In this document: piece after piece, positions 35,401 through 43,029 of the stretch | How the letters are laid out: each line of letters begins with the position of its first letter | Numbering within the stretch: position 1 is the first letter of the stretch | Assembly: GCF_003013395.1 (NCBI RefSeq) | Contig: NZ_PXZM01000004.1 | Location: 1-48,083 of the forward strand | DNA length: 48,083 bases | Direction of reading: 5' to 3' | From: Brevibacillus fortis | GTDB taxonomy: Bacteria; Bacillota; Bacilli; Brevibacillales; Brevibacillaceae | Position numbers and translations under genes: made by a program | Notes under the pieces: model-generated | The model's database searches: none | What the model was told of the DNA's origin: nothing | The model's input: only the letters and a program-made list of their open reading frames with translations

Positions 35401-38009
35401 ATTGTTTCGTTTTTTACCGCTGTTCGTTTGAAAAGAGCAGGGGTAGGACTCACTCTTGCTTCCAATCCATCTTTAAAACCTTCGAATGTCACAGGTTTTA
35501 AAGATATGACGGTGACCACTACTCTACTGCCCGGAGGCATTGAAATTTGTCTTCCATTATCACTTGCAGACTGACGTGTTGGAAGTCCTTGATAGTACAA
35601 GGTATAATCGTATTTCTTATCCTGAGAGGAATAAGCATCTGTATCTATATACTGGTATTTGTTCGTACTCGTGTTTGTGAATACATAAGACTCGCCTTGG
35701 TTCAGTTGTCGTTTAAAGCGTATCGAACTAGAACCATCTTCTTTAAAGAGGTCATAATAACCATAAAAGGTAACGCTCTGATCGGAGGGAATGGTAACCG
35801 TCAGCTTTCCACCTGCTGGTATCTCCAAGCTTGTCGCAGTTGCATCGTTTTGCTGTTTGACGACAGAACCAGTATTTGAGGCAATCTGATAACTGTATTT
35901 ATTCCTACTAGACGCATTCGTTTCAATCTTCAATTCTTTCGTGCTTGTGTTTAAAAAGCTTACGGTTTCACTATTAAACACTTGGCGCTTAAATAGTGCA
36001 GGATTTGCGCTGGGGCTTCTTTTTACACCTTTCTCAAATCCTTGGAAGGTCACAGGTATGGAAGACGTGACCGTAACGACCATTTTTCCACCGACTGGAA
36101 TATACTTCGATCTCAAAGCTGTATCCAAGGCATACGAATTGCCAGTGCCGTCGCTATTATAAACGGTGTATTCGAATCGATTTCCTTTTGAAGAAGAAGC
36201 ATCTGTTTCAATCTCTTGAATCTTTCCACTAACATTCGTAAAGATATAAGATTCGCCTTGTTTGACTTCTTGTTTGAATAGAAGATCTTCTACCTGTTCT
36301 TCTTTAAAATGATCAAAATATCCATGAAATGTTACCGGATTATCTTTGGTTACTGTTGCAGTCAACGTCGCACCAGCTGGAACAGGTATGCTTCTCAAGG
36401 AGGAATTGTCCTGTTGGCTCACGATAGAACCATCACGACTTGTAACTTGGTAAGTAAATACTTTACTTGGGCCAGCATCTGTTAGAGCTTTAAGGTCGAA
36501 TGAGCTTGTATTTCTCACACTGACTGTTTCATTTTTGGTAACCGTTCTTTCCCAAAGAGCAGGATCAACACTTGGGGTTCCGACAAAGATAGGGTCATAT
36601 ACTTGGAACGTGATCGGCGTGCTAGACTTAACCGTTACGACTATCTCTCCACCCGCGGAGACAGCGTTCGATCTTGCATATGAATTAGCAGCCTGGGAAT
36701 GTACTGTGCCATCGCTTTTGTAAATAGCAAAATCAAATCTCGTATCTGTCTTATACGCAGCATCGGTATCTAACCTTAATGTCTTTTCACTATTATTGAC
36801 AAAACGATAGGACTCGCCTTGATTCAGTTTGTGACTGATGACAGTTCCATCGGAGGTGTCCTCTTCTTTGAAGATGTCATAATAACCACCAAATGTTACA
36901 GGATCATCAGATGTCGAAGTGGCTACAAACTTTCCACCTGCTGGAACGGAATAGGAAACTGTCGACGTATCGACAGCCTGTTTGTACACCGAACCATCAC
37001 TGTTGAATATATGGTAACTGAATTTCTTTTTCGTACCACCAGTGTATTGAATGGACTCACTTTGTGAGCTTGTATTTACTGCAATAAACGTTTCATCTTG
37101 GCTCAACGTTTTTTTAAATAAAGCGGGTTCTGATGCAGAATAATAGGTTGTTTTTTCTACATCTCCCGTAAAAGTTACCGGAAATCCAGTAACCGTAACA
37201 ACAAGCCTTCCATCTAGCGGGATCGACCTTGAAGTGGCAATGGAGTCTAGGTCATGAGCGACGCCCTCTCCCTCTGCATTGTACGCAGCATAGTCATACG
37301 TCCTACCATCAGTTCTCGAAGTGTCGGCCTTCAACGAAGAACTTGATTTAGGATTACTATTTTCAAAAACATAAGTCTCACCTTCGGAAATGGTTAGCTC
37401 GAATGTTTCCCCCGCAACTCGGCTCATCAACCTGGGGATTTCCTCTTCTATTTCGCCGGTTTGTGATTCATCGGTTAATTCATCTACAGCAGGCTCTTCT
37501 GAAGAAGCATCTACCACTTCAACATTCACTTTCGTCACTTTGTCTTTGTAAGTAGCAGTGAGCGTGGTTTTACCCGGAGCTTGAGCAATGACCTTGCCTT
37601 CTTCGATACGAATCAATTCTTTGTTCTCGATTTCCCACGTGACAGATTTGGTTACATCTTCAACAACTTTATCTGCCCACGATGCCTTAACAAGTAAAGC
37701 AACGGATTCATCTACTGCCATTTGAATTTCATCTGGAAGGATTGATAACTCTACTATTTCGTTTTCTGGTTCTAATTCTTCCTCATTTTCTTGCTTTCCC
37801 TCGTCCATGGGGAACTTACTATCTACAGATCCTTCGCTTTCTATTTCTGTTGTACTCTCTAGACCTTCTGAAGATGTATTTTCACTTGTTTGCACTGTGT
37901 TCATTTGATTATCTAGATTTGTAGATGCATATGAAAGGGGTACTACCATATTCAAAAGCACACTCAGCACTAGAAGCACGGACAAATATCTCTTCATGTT
38001 AATGTTCAC
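32448..38009 (-). CDS. Giant secreted polymorphic toxin with ten A/B repeats and a Hint domain
   Basis: The 1853-residue protein starts with GTG after GAGGAG. In order it has a signal peptide (about 1-29, PLSYAS), an acidic linker, one Big2-like domain (about 85-165), ten repeats of about 93 residues (about 199-1135), a PPC-like beta domain with ENGGEVDTILTLYSD and a second segment with YDVDYFKLTL, a FlgD-like fold with FTWDGSINMP, and a segment near 1500-1540 like a peptidoglycan-binding domain. A Hint autoprocessing domain follows at 1628-1761: NCFTAGTKV start, TGEHPFW, and VHNC end with H1759, N1760 and C1761. The last 92 residues are the toxin domain, containing YPQGFSAAKNG and IHYFQSQSGQVFNVKVKNGW. 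I cannot assign that toxin family. The Hint domain probably releases it. Confidence 0.85.
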   Translation of the reverse strand: MNINMKRYLSVLLVLSVLLNMVVPLSYASTNLDNQMNTVQTSENTSSEGLESTTEIESEGSVDSKFPMDEGKQENEEELEPENEIVELSILPDEIQMAVDESVALLVKASWADKVVEDVTKSVTWEIENKELIRIEEGKVIAQAPGKTTLTATYKDKVTKVNVEVVDASSEEPAVDELTDESQTGEIEEEIPRLMSRVAGETFELTISEGETYVFENSNPKSSSSLKADTSRTDGRTYDYAAYNAEGEGVAHDLDSIATSRSIPLDGRLVVTVTGFPVTFTGDVEKTTYYSASEPALFKKTLSQDETFIAVNTSSQSESIQYTGGTKKKFSYHIFNSDGSVYKQAVDTSTVSYSVPAGGKFVATSTSDDPVTFGGYYDIFKEEDTSDGTVISHKLNQGESYRFVNNSEKTLRLDTDAAYKTDTRFDFAIYKSDGTVHSQAANSYARSNAVSAGGEIVVTVKSSTPITFQVYDPIFVGTPSVDPALWERTVTKNETVSVRNTSSFDLKALTDAGPSKVFTYQVTSRDGSIVSQQDNSSLRSIPVPAGATLTATVTKDNPVTFHGYFDHFKEEQVEDLLFKQEVKQGESYIFTNVSGKIQEIETDASSSKGNRFEYTVYNSDGTGNSYALDTALRSKYIPVGGKMVVTVTSSIPVTFQGFEKGVKRSPSANPALFKRQVFNSETVSFLNTSTKELKIETNASSRNKYSYQIASNTGSVVKQQNDATATSLEIPAGGKLTVTIPSDQSVTFYGYYDLFKEDGSSSIRFKRQLNQGESYVFTNTSTNKYQYIDTDAYSSQDKKYDYTLYYQGLPTRQSASDNGRQISMPPGSRVVVTVISLKPVTFEGFKDGLEARVSPTPALFKRTAVKNETIGIRNTSQDTIQVLTDATYNKNRFTYQVMKSDGSISMEANDTSQLQVSVPPGGKLTATVTTDLPVTFAGYYDILKEELAVSLTFNQQVQQGQSYVFVNKSDIRREIKTDVTYESGNKFDYAMYEVDGTSHSLERDFSKDLLEIPAGGKVVVTVTSASPVTFSGFESTIARSESLQPALLKRTLLKNESVSILNQSKKSSKIKTTATRYDTYRFEVKSPDGKITDNDKKSTSKSETIRAGHTFTTTVINDNPITFYGAYEHFVVTSDPVPIIENVAVNTFVDVTKNAKEAIYQFTTEKEGLHRLFTSPYQENGGEVDTILTLYSDSAMQNVIVQNDDHDGPFGSLFSMVEAKLAPNTTYYVKLTAKANANLLTRMTVESDFDNSRETATAAEWDGIYSDRLSSPYDVDYFKLTLDEIADMNLYVDNNILTLEDKDGNELQTFYANQEDVLFIPGDLGVFYAKVWKQNPRKEKRAALRSLQTAPTPIYHTKFHKVVRDTGYMAIDPALNIVGTISWKYYEDHQETVITVAPKDNPTHVVYLETRRFLAKNVKHTFTWDGSINMPTTQPILKNGTYIVKIRAKDVAERYTIDSWFRLVSAKDTETLDIDALVDTYNREVSTEDIKMMQKNLKSMKMYHGEVTGSYDEDLLMSVIMYEVVTNRWSGLVAQQEIDAKNKGTYYEPITERGKITKRLVSNSIKDAHRDFSGGRIEFMLQGDAIIFSVATRGAIRILRVGPAITVKISKTAKELIDEVNEMFECNCFTAGTKVLTDEGEKPIEEIEVGDKVLAKSDETGEVAYKEVVGLFQKQADEIYYVHIGEEIIEVTGEHPFWLDGKGWTFVKDLKVGDLLVSSDGTKLAIDKIEKEPREATVYNFEVADFHSYFVSNLGIWVHNCSLQHVYKSIKDAPLYPQGFSAAKNGTVKNKVNNTELLEKLRAIESGTWNKIYKDGVDANGKKISIHYFQSQSGQVFNVKVKNGWSNSSSQMP
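34607..37415 (-). repeat. Ten protein-level repeats in five A-B pairs inside the toxin gene
   Basis: Odd repeats (A type) start with QGESYVFTN-like sequence and contain IPAGGKVVVTVTS and PVTFxGF. Even repeats (B type) start with PALFKRTxxKNETVS and end with PVTFxGYYDxFKEE. The two types alternate strictly five times, with a pair length of about 186 residues. Confidence 0.8.
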
Positions 38010-38591
38010 TTTGCTCTCCTCATTGGTTAGGTTTCTACTAGTTTGACATTCGAGAACAGCGCTTAAGAAAATGGAGTATTGTTCAAAATACAGGTAGTAG
38101 AAAGAGTCACTATCTCAGTAAAATACTTCGAAATTTAATAAACCCAAACTGAAACATGATAGCTCCACGATCAATATTCAAATTCACCTACTCGAATATG
38201 TAACTTTGCTGTAATGTACCCTCTTACCAAATCAATTTGTTAGGCCTTTTGTTACAACTGAATCTACTGTCTACTCGAATTGAGCAGCACTGCCTAATAC
38301 GATTCCCTTCACAATTACTACCTCACTTTCCATATTTTATTATGATTAAACATGATATCATTACTTCCTAATATACCAAATGGGAATAATGTCATATTCT
38401 GCATATTACACAATTAGGAAATTAGTCTATTATTTTTAAAAAAACAATACTCTACGCACCTTTAATAGACAAGCAACCATGACGTAGGATATGGGGGAAA
38501 TCCAAGCCCAAAAAGAGGAAAAGGGCCCTTATTAAGGCCCTTTTTTCATACTCCGAACATCCGTGTTTCTTGTCTGCTATTCAGTTACCTA
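38010..38591. other. AT-rich intergenic region
   Basis: No gene of convincing size. The toxin promoter must lie in the left part and the operon terminator at the right end. A 13-codon minus-strand frame starting GTG near 38320 (KGIVLGSAAQFE) has a weak GAGGTAG upstream but is too short to support. Confidence 0.5.
38521..38547 (-). terminator. Terminator of the purine/carbamoyl operon
   Basis: AAGGGCC pairs with GGCCCTT in a GC-rich hairpin. On the minus strand it is followed by TTTTCCTCTTTTT, and on the plus strand by six T. It is about 45 bases after the deaminase stop. Confidence 0.8.
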
Positions 38592-39044
38592 CTACGCTTG
38601 GTTCAGCTTGTGATAGTGCCTAAACAACTGATCGCAGTCCTCGCGCTTCTCCACCTTGATCATGTTCAAAACGCTCGTATCCTTACCAGAAAAATAGTCG
38701 CGCAGATGCTTATCCGAAAAACCGTTCTCATGCGCGTCCTCCGCAGTCGAGCAGTAATGAACGACCTTGATGCCAGACCAAATGATAGCCCCCACGCACA
38801 TCGGGCAAGGCTCGCATGTCGCGTAAATTTCGCAGCCTGTCAGGTCCATCGTGCCCAGCGTCTTGCACGCTTCGCGTATCGCTACCATCTCTGCGTGCTG
38901 GGACGGGTCCATATCTGCCATCATGCGATTGCTGCATACGGCGATGATTTCGTCCCCTTTCACGACGGCTGCCCCGAAAGGTCCTCCAAGCTTGTTGTTC
39001 ATACCTTCCAGCGTTTTTTCCACTGCTAGCTTCATGTAATCCAT
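38592..39044 (-). CDS. Nucleoside/guanine deaminase family protein
   Basis: This is a zinc-dependent cytidine-deaminase-fold enzyme of 150 residues. Zinc ligands and catalytic glutamate are in HAEMVAI (H50, E52) and EPCPMCVG (C80, C83). The NGFSDKHLRDYF segment near the C-terminus resembles guanine deaminase (GuaD), which turns guanine into xanthine, more than tRNA adenosine deaminase. The ATG follows GGGAGGA. It is the last gene of the operon, 27 bases after carbamate kinase, and with the NCS1 permease points to a purine substrate. Other amino-heterocycles remain possible. Confidence 0.85.
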   Translation of the reverse strand: MDYMKLAVEKTLEGMNNKLGGPFGAAVVKGDEIIAVCSNRMMADMDPSQHAEMVAIREACKTLGTMDLTGCEIYATCEPCPMCVGAIIWSGIKVVHYCSTAEDAHENGFSDKHLRDYFSGKDTSVLNMIKVEKREDCDQLFRHYHKLNQA

Positions 39045-39071
39045 TGACTTGCATCCTCCCTCAAGAGGCCA

Positions 39072-40022
39072 TTATTTTACGATGTGTGTCCCTGCTTTGT
39101 TCGTAATCGCATCTTTTAAGCTCTCCGGGTTCGTGATGATCACGCTTGACCCGCTTTTCTCCAAAAAGATCAGACTGGCCTCGATTTTTGGCAGCATGCT
39201 GCCTTTTGCGAAGTGCTCTTCACGAACGTATTGCTTCGTTTCCTCTACCGTGATGCGCTCCAGCGCCTTTTGATTTGGCTTGCCGAAGTTAATGCATACC
39301 TGCGGGACACCTGTCGTAATGATCAATGTCTGTGCATCGATTTGCTCTGCCAGCAAGCTGGTGGCAAAATCTTTGTCGATGACAGCATCGATACCATCGT
39401 ACGTATTTTCGCCCGTTTTCACAACCGGAATACCGCCGCCACCAACAGCGACAACCACATATCCCGCTTCGATCAACGATTTGATTGCGTCTTTTTCCAC
39501 GATATCGATTGGCTTCGGGGATGGAACCACTCTTCTGTAGCCGCGACCAGAATCCTCGATAAATACCCAGTCCGGATGCTCTTTGCGCATCTCTTCCGCC
39601 TGCTCCAGTGTGAAGAAGGAGCCGACTGGCTTCGTTGGATTTTCGAAGTTCGGATCATCCTTGCTGACTTCTACCTGCGTGATAACGCTCGCCACTTTTT
39701 TGTTGATTCCTTTTTTGGCAAATTCGTTGGTGAGTGCCTGCTGGATTTGATAGCCGATTCCGCCCTGCGTATCCGCCACGCAATTGACCAGCGGGATCGT
39801 TGGCATCCCGGACACTTCATTGGCGATTTCGCATCGTTGCAAAGCAAATCCAACCTGTGGTCCATTGCCATGGGTAACGACAACGTTGTAACCTTCTTGC
39901 ACCATATCTGCTATATTTGCCGCGGTTTCACATACGGCTTCATATTGGTCTTGAATCGTGTTGCGACCATTATCTTTAACTAATGAGTTGCCGCCGATTG
40001 CAACAATAACGAGTTTTTCCAC
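39072..40022 (-). CDS. arcC: Carbamate kinase
   Basis: The enzyme makes ATP and carbamate from carbamoyl phosphate and ADP. The 316-residue length is typical for the amino-acid-kinase family member. Signatures include IVAIGGNSLVKD at the N-terminus, VVTHGNGPQVG, the substrate region IEDSGRGYRRVV, VVAVGGGGIPVV and GSMLPKIEA. The start is GTG at 40022. Arginine deiminase genes are absent; instead it sits with allFGH homologues, matching the catabolic carbamate kinase (AllK role) that drains carbamoyl phosphate from oxamate carbamoyltransferase. It lies 18 bases after the permease frame. Confidence 0.95.
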   Translation of the reverse strand: MEKLVIVAIGGNSLVKDNGRNTIQDQYEAVCETAANIADMVQEGYNVVVTHGNGPQVGFALQRCEIANEVSGMPTIPLVNCVADTQGGIGYQIQQALTNEFAKKGINKKVASVITQVEVSKDDPNFENPTKPVGSFFTLEQAEEMRKEHPDWVFIEDSGRGYRRVVPSPKPIDIVEKDAIKSLIEAGYVVVAVGGGGIPVVKTGENTYDGIDAVIDKDFATSLLAEQIDAQTLIITTGVPQVCINFGKPNQKALERITVEETKQYVREEHFAKGSMLPKIEASLIFLEKSGSSVIITNPESLKDAITNKAGTHIVK

Positions 40023-40040
40023 TGGGCACTTCTCCCTTTG

Positions 40041-41521
40041 TTAAGATACTTTTGCAGCTGTTTCACTCTGCGTGATCGTGCTTGATGTGTTCCATTTATA
40101 GCACAGCGCATATAAAACGCCAGATATGATCGACCCGCTAAGGAATGCTGACTTGCTGATGTTTGCCAATAGTGGCACATTTGGCAAGAAAGAGCCGGAT
40201 AGTGTAGTCAAGAAGCTGACGATCAATACGCCGCATGCCACCATATTAAAGCCGTTTTTGTATTCCCCGTTTTCACCTGGTTTTACGTAGATGCCAGATA
40301 AATCCAGCTTTCTTTTTCTTTCAATGAAGAAACTCACCAGCATGATTCCCGTAATCGGACCGTACATGGAGCCGATAAAGCTATAGAACATATACAGCGC
40401 AGCCGTGCCGTTCACCAGCTTCCAAGGTAAAATGACAGTCCCCAATACAGCTGTTAAGATAGCCGCTGATTTCACTGTAAACATTTTCGGAAGAAGCGCT
40501 GTCATTTGCAGTCCAGATGGCAGCAAATTCCCAAACACAACATAGCTCGTCGAACCTATATTCAGTGCCAGCAACAAGATAATGACGGCAACAGGATTCC
40601 CAATTTGATCAATGGCAACGACTACATTAAAGTCTGTGATGCCAAACGCGATTTGCGTTCCAACCAACAATCCTACACACGTAATTCCAAACAGGATGTA
40701 GGATGCAATCATTCCAAGCGGCAGACCAATCATCGGAGCTTTCGGGTGTTTTGCCCGTTGCGTAAGGTCTGTAATATTTACAATCGGGCCACCCCAGTTC
40801 GATACCAATGCACTAACACATGCGATAAATACAAGCCAATTCTCCATCGGTTTGGCAGGAGCATAGGCAAAAATCGGACCGAATCCGCCAGCAACGCTGA
40901 TCGCCCAAATCGCTGCACCCACGATGAAAATATAGATGATCGGTGAAGACCATTTACTAAACAGACTAAGAATTTTCATTCCACCTAAAAACAGTCCAAC
41001 TGTAATGACCCAGAGGATCACGTAAGAAAGTGCGGTCGGGAAGTCTAATCCAAGAAAATCAAAGCCCGGAAGCATCTCCATATAACCCGGGAAAATTTTC
41101 TCAAAAATAACATTAAAGGACTGTGCCCCAATAATCGTTTTTGTCCCAAAAAACACAACCCCAGCAATTAGCCCACGACATATAGCAGGAATGATCGAGC
41201 CTTTTACACCAAAGGAGCTGCGCAGAAGCATCGAATAGCCAATCCCGTACTTCTGTCCCGCATAGCCATTCAACACATAGCCAGCCGAAACAATCAAGGC
41301 AGCAATCATGACTGCCCACAAGACTTGCGGAACGGATAATCCGAGGACAAAAATCCGGCTACAGTCATGTACGACATAAGATTGTGCACAGCGCCCATCC
41401 ATACGGTCACGTAGTTAAAGGTGCCCCAATCTCGATTTTCGGAAGTCTTTGGCAAAATATCGTCCGCATATCCATAGGACTTGAATTCTTCATATGATCC
41501 CTTTACGTTTGCCTGTCCCAT
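40041..41521 (-). pseudogene. NCS1-family purine/hydantoin permease, frameshifted
   Basis: The frame from the ATG at 41521 (after GGAAGGTGA) gives the N-terminal NCS1 sequence GTFNYVTVWMGAVHNLMSYM and TVAGF, then runs out at 41306. The second frame, open from 41402 to 40041, continues with FVLGLSVPQVLWAVMIAALI and all further membrane helices. A missing T in a T5 run (41349-41353; T6 restores the frame) joins them into about 493 residues, the normal NCS1 length with about twelve helices. The family imports purines, allantoin, cytosine or hydantoins with protons. Everything else looks intact, so either a sequencing error or a very recent mutation is likely. Confidence 0.85.
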
Positions 41522-41546
41522 GTTCATTCACCTTCCTCATTCAACC

Positions 41547-41580
41547 CAGCTTTCGCAACCTTCTTTTGCTGCGAAAGCTG
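41547..41580 (-). other. Intercistronic hairpin between allG and the permease
   Basis: CAGCTTTCGCA and TGCGAAAGCTG form a perfect 11-bp stem with a 12-base loop and no T run. It may be an RNA-processing or stability element, or a partial terminator adjusting permease expression. Confidence 0.5.
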
Positions 41581-41602
41581 AGTCACTTAGGATGAAAAGC
41601 TG

Positions 41603-43027
41603 TTAGCTAATCGTTTCCGTTACTGCAAGCAATGCCTTTTCGAAAGCTACCATCGGTGGATACGTAATACCCGCACCAATCATGCCGATACCCGCGTCTT
41701 TATGCGCAATGGCGGTGTTGATAATCGGCAGGATGCCTGTTTGGATCACCTGACGAATATCAATTCCTGTTGCGACACCTTGGAAGTCGAGGAGAGGAAT
41801 CGTGACGTTTGGATTTTCTGCTGTCGTAATTTCCTTCATCGTGGTGGAGAAGCCGATCGCTTCTTCAACCGTTCCGCCTACGAGCGCAACAATCGCTGGA
41901 GCTGCCGCCATCGCGAAACCGCCGATCCCATATGTTTCGGTGATCGCACTGTCCCCGATATCCAAGCCGGAATCCTCTGGCTTGTAGCCTGCAAACATCG
42001 GACCGACTACCTTTTGCGCTGGTCCTGTGAACCAAGTGTTGCCTGCCATGCCGCTTACACGAATACCGAACTCTACCCCATTGCGCGCCATCGTGGTGAC
42101 AATCGTGCTGTTCTCGATTCCATGTGCTGCGTCCAGTGCGCATTTGCACATCGCCATCCATGTCGGACCAGAGAAGTAATCGCTGCTTGCTACGAAATCG
42201 AATACTTCGCGTTTTTGTTCTTTTGTGAAATCTGTCTCCAAAATGTACGGAGTCAGCGCTTGAATCAACAAGCTCGTACCCGCGTTGTTGCGGTTGTGGC
42301 ATTCATCGCCCATGTGCAATGCTTGCGCCAGCATGAGACGAAGATCGATTTCGCCAGCAATTTTCATGGCATCCCGCAGCATTGGTCCCAATACATCGCG
42401 CATCCAGTTCAGGCGAGCGATGACACTTTCATCGTTGGCACCCATGCGGAGAATTTTGGCCATTTGCTCACTCAGGTTGGTGTAAGCGACGTTGCCGTAC
42501 GTTTTGTTTTTCACCACATGCATGAACATTGAAGCGGATGTGACACCAGCCATGGAGCCTACGCAGTTGTGTTCGTGGCAGGGAGAGAACGTGATCGCGC
42601 CGGAAGCAGCTACCTGTTCAGCTTCCTCGATGTCTTTTGCCAAGCCCTCGAATACGATTGCTCCGGTTACAGCACCTTTCATCGCGCCGCACATTTTGTC
42701 CCAAGTAATGGGCGGACCTGCGTGGAGAATCGTCGTTTTTGTCATGCCTGGTACCACATTGATTGCTTGGTCGAAGCCAACAAGCATCGGCTGGGAGTTG
42801 ATGATACGCTCTACCGCCAGCTTGTTTGCCCCAGCGATTTTGTCTGCGACCGCAGTGTTTTCCAGTCTGTCGAGAGCGTTGATCAGCTCAGGCTTTCCGC
42901 CACCCGGAGGCTTCCAATCCAGATGAGACGCATTCGCATTTTGCTTGATGATATCGTCTTTGAAAAACTCGATTCCTACGTTGATCGCATGAATTTTTCC
43001 GTTAAACAGCTCGTTGATTTTGCTCAT
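41603..43027 (-). CDS. allG: DUF1116 protein, oxamate carbamoyltransferase subunit AllG homologue
   Basis: The 474-residue cytoplasmic protein matches the DUF1116/YlbE family: N-terminal VVPGMTKTTILHAGPPITWD, SPCHEHNCVGSMAG, HMGDECHNRNNAG and the C-terminal IGMIGAGITYPPM. In E. coli the ylbE product (AllG) works with FdrA (AllF) and YlbF (AllH) as oxamate carbamoyltransferase, which forms carbamoyl phosphate from oxalurate. All three partners are here. The ATG follows AAGGGGA and lies two bases after the fdrA stop. That the Brevibacillus-type complex uses oxalurate itself is inferred. Confidence 0.85.
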   Translation of the reverse strand: MSKINELFNGKIHAINVGIEFFKDDIIKQNANASHLDWKPPGGGKPELINALDRLENTAVADKIAGANKLAVERIINSQPMLVGFDQAINVVPGMTKTTILHAGPPITWDKMCGAMKGAVTGAIVFEGLAKDIEEAEQVAASGAITFSPCHEHNCVGSMAGVTSASMFMHVVKNKTYGNVAYTNLSEQMAKILRMGANDESVIARLNWMRDVLGPMLRDAMKIAGEIDLRLMLAQALHMGDECHNRNNAGTSLLIQALTPYILETDFTKEQKREVFDFVASSDYFSGPTWMAMCKCALDAAHGIENSTIVTTMARNGVEFGIRVSGMAGNTWFTGPAQKVVGPMFAGYKPEDSGLDIGDSAITETYGIGGFAMAAAPAIVALVGGTVEEAIGFSTTMKEITTAENPNVTIPLLDFQGVATGIDIRQVIQTGILPIINTAIAHKDAGIGMIGAGITYPPMVAFEKALLAVTETIS

Positions 43028-43029
43028 GA

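Noticed and set aside
26702..37415. Repeated blocks as a CRISPR array
   Set aside because: The repeats are long, in frame and encode protein domains; there are no short regular repeats with unique spacers anywhere in the window.
38010..38520. Possible tiny peptide gene (GTG start near 38320, 13 codons)
   Set aside because: Too short and with a weak ribosome binding site; cannot be told from chance.
41340..41360. Programmed frameshifting in the NCS1 permease
   Set aside because: GGA-TTT-TTG lacks a proper slippery heptamer and such frameshifting is not known for this family.
41702..42532. 276-codon frame antisense to allG, and similar long antisense frames (for example 15007-15780, 43123-43890)
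   Set aside because: They mirror strongly supported genes on the other strand and have unnatural composition rich in His, Cys and Arg; they are by-products of codon bias.
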